From positions 1-8,399 of the forward strand of contig JBJXFY010000269.1 of assembly GCA_046155815.1 (NCBI GenBank): DNA of 8,399 bases. Direction: 5' to 3'. A program made the translations under genes and the position numbers. This stretch comes from JBJXFY01 sp046155815 (GTDB lineage: Bacteria; Verrucomicrobiota; Verrucomicrobiia; Limisphaerales; CAIMTB01). Position 1 is the stretch's first letter, and the number at the start of each line of letters is the position of its first letter. This document shows, piece after piece, positions 8,048 to 8,399 of this stretch. The notes beneath the pieces were generated by a model. The model worked only from the letters and a program-made list of their open reading frames with translations, searched no databases and was not told the DNA's origin.

Positions 8048-8054
8048 GTTAGGC
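8048..8054 (+). other. Integron attC-like core GTTAGGC (possible cassette boundary)
   Basis: GTTAGGC fits the GTTRRRY consensus of the right-hand core of attC sites. Its setting, ACTTCAT just before and GGC just after, followed by a gene start about 25 bp on, resembles the boundary of many gene cassettes. The partner RYYYAAC core is imperfect: GCCAAAC occurs at 8021-8027 and 7936-7942, each with one mismatch. Neither gives a convincing folded attC with paired inner boxes. No integrase gene or second attC is in the window. The drop in GC starting here supports a boundary; the integron reading itself is inference. Confidence 0.35.
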
Positions 8055-8078
8055 GGCATTCGCACGTCCCTTGACGAC

Positions 8079-8399
8079 ATGACCATCCAAACGCACATCA
8101 CTCAGACTGACTGGGCTGCGTTCGTGCAGTTCGTCGTCCGCAGCACAGCGCGGGGAGTTAGTGGCAGACTTGGCCGTTGGCTTGTTTCCATCGGCGTGGG
8201 TGTTGCGCTTGGCCTGACATTCACGCTCACTGGCATCAGTCTGCACTTTCCGAGCCTGTTGGCAGGAGTCATCGGGGGCACGCTTTGGCTTGTCATCGTT
8301 TCTCGCCTTCGGATGCGTAGCATGGGGCCAGCATCGGATGGCTACATCCTTGGTCCTCGGCAGGTCACGATTTCAGACGACGGCTTGCGTGAGAGTTCA
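8079..8399 (+). CDS. YcxB-like membrane protein (partial, 3' end beyond window)
   Basis: An open frame of 107 codons runs from ATG (8079-8081) off the right edge without a stop. The N-terminus MTIQTHITQTDWAAF is followed by two hydrophobic segments (about 35-53 and 57-75), a basic loop (RLRMRS), and then GYILGPRQVTISDDGLRESS at the edge. This layout, a short N-terminal strand, a pair of membrane helices and a beta domain beginning with a V-T/I-S-D-D/E-G-L-R pattern, is that of the YcxB-like C-terminal domain family (function unknown). GC is about 60% by hand count over 8101-8399, against about 70% or more elsewhere, and third positions are less G/C-biased, which suggests acquisition. An in-frame ATG at 8046 overlaps the GTTAGGC motif and would add 11 residues; I prefer 8079 because family members start close to the MTI segment. 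No Shine-Dalgarno sequence is seen. The frame is well supported; the family call is moderate. Confidence 0.7.
   Translation, partial: MTIQTHITQTDWAAFVQFVVRSTARGVSGRLGRWLVSIGVGVALGLTFTLTGISLHFPSLLAGVIGGTLWLVIVSRLRMRSMGPASDGYILGPRQVTISDDGLRESS

Noticed and set aside
8046..8078. Earlier ATG at 8046 as start of the YcxB-like gene
   Set aside because: It overlaps the GTTAGGC motif and adds residues (LGGIRTSLDD) without family resemblance, while MTIQTHIT at 8079 looks like a normal start. It cannot be excluded.
8049..8323. Two minus-strand open frames of 65 and 73 codons at the right edge
   Set aside because: They lie antisense to the better supported YcxB-like frame and show no motifs.

Overview
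The window is GC-rich (about 70% or more in most genes), densely packed and rich in G/C third positions. Starts have weak or no Shine-Dalgarno sequences and two genes start at GTG. This composition, the gene families and a degenerate hexamer repeat in a convergent spacer suggest a high-GC Verrucomicrobiota bacterium of Opitutaceae type. That placement is inference; no rRNA or other phylogenetic marker apart from frr is present.

Layout from left to right. On the minus strand, 1-80 is the 5' end of a gene running off the window (possibly a helicase). Just upstream of it lies a 189-aa protein with DUF4287 and DUF5655 domains (123-692). A divergent spacer with a strong hairpin follows, then an AbgT-family transporter on the plus strand (945-2483). 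A 124-bp convergent spacer holds six degenerate hexamer units.

The main block is on the minus strand. Read 5' to 3' it is a LytS/YehU-type membrane histidine kinase (7238-6054), a circularly permuted ATP-grasp enzyme (5984-4545), an alpha-E domain protein (4514-3510) and a transglutaminase-like cysteine protease-fold protein (3513-2608). The last two overlap by ATGA. The ATP-grasp/alpha-E/transglutaminase trio is a known conserved set, predicted from comparative genomics to make or attach and remove a peptide. Its product and substrate are not known to me. The kinase lies 69 bp upstream on the same strand and has no response regulator in the window, so it may sense a signal for this set.

Divergent from the kinase is frr (ribosome recycling factor, 7346-7906), a core gene here without pyrH or tsf beside it. 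After frr the character changes. A 172-bp non-coding stretch holds a perfect 8-bp hairpin and a GTTAGGC motif like the 3' core of an integron attC site. An incomplete gene of lower GC (about 60% by hand count) then runs to the window's end and resembles YcxB-like membrane proteins. This right edge looks like the start of acquired DNA, possibly a cassette.
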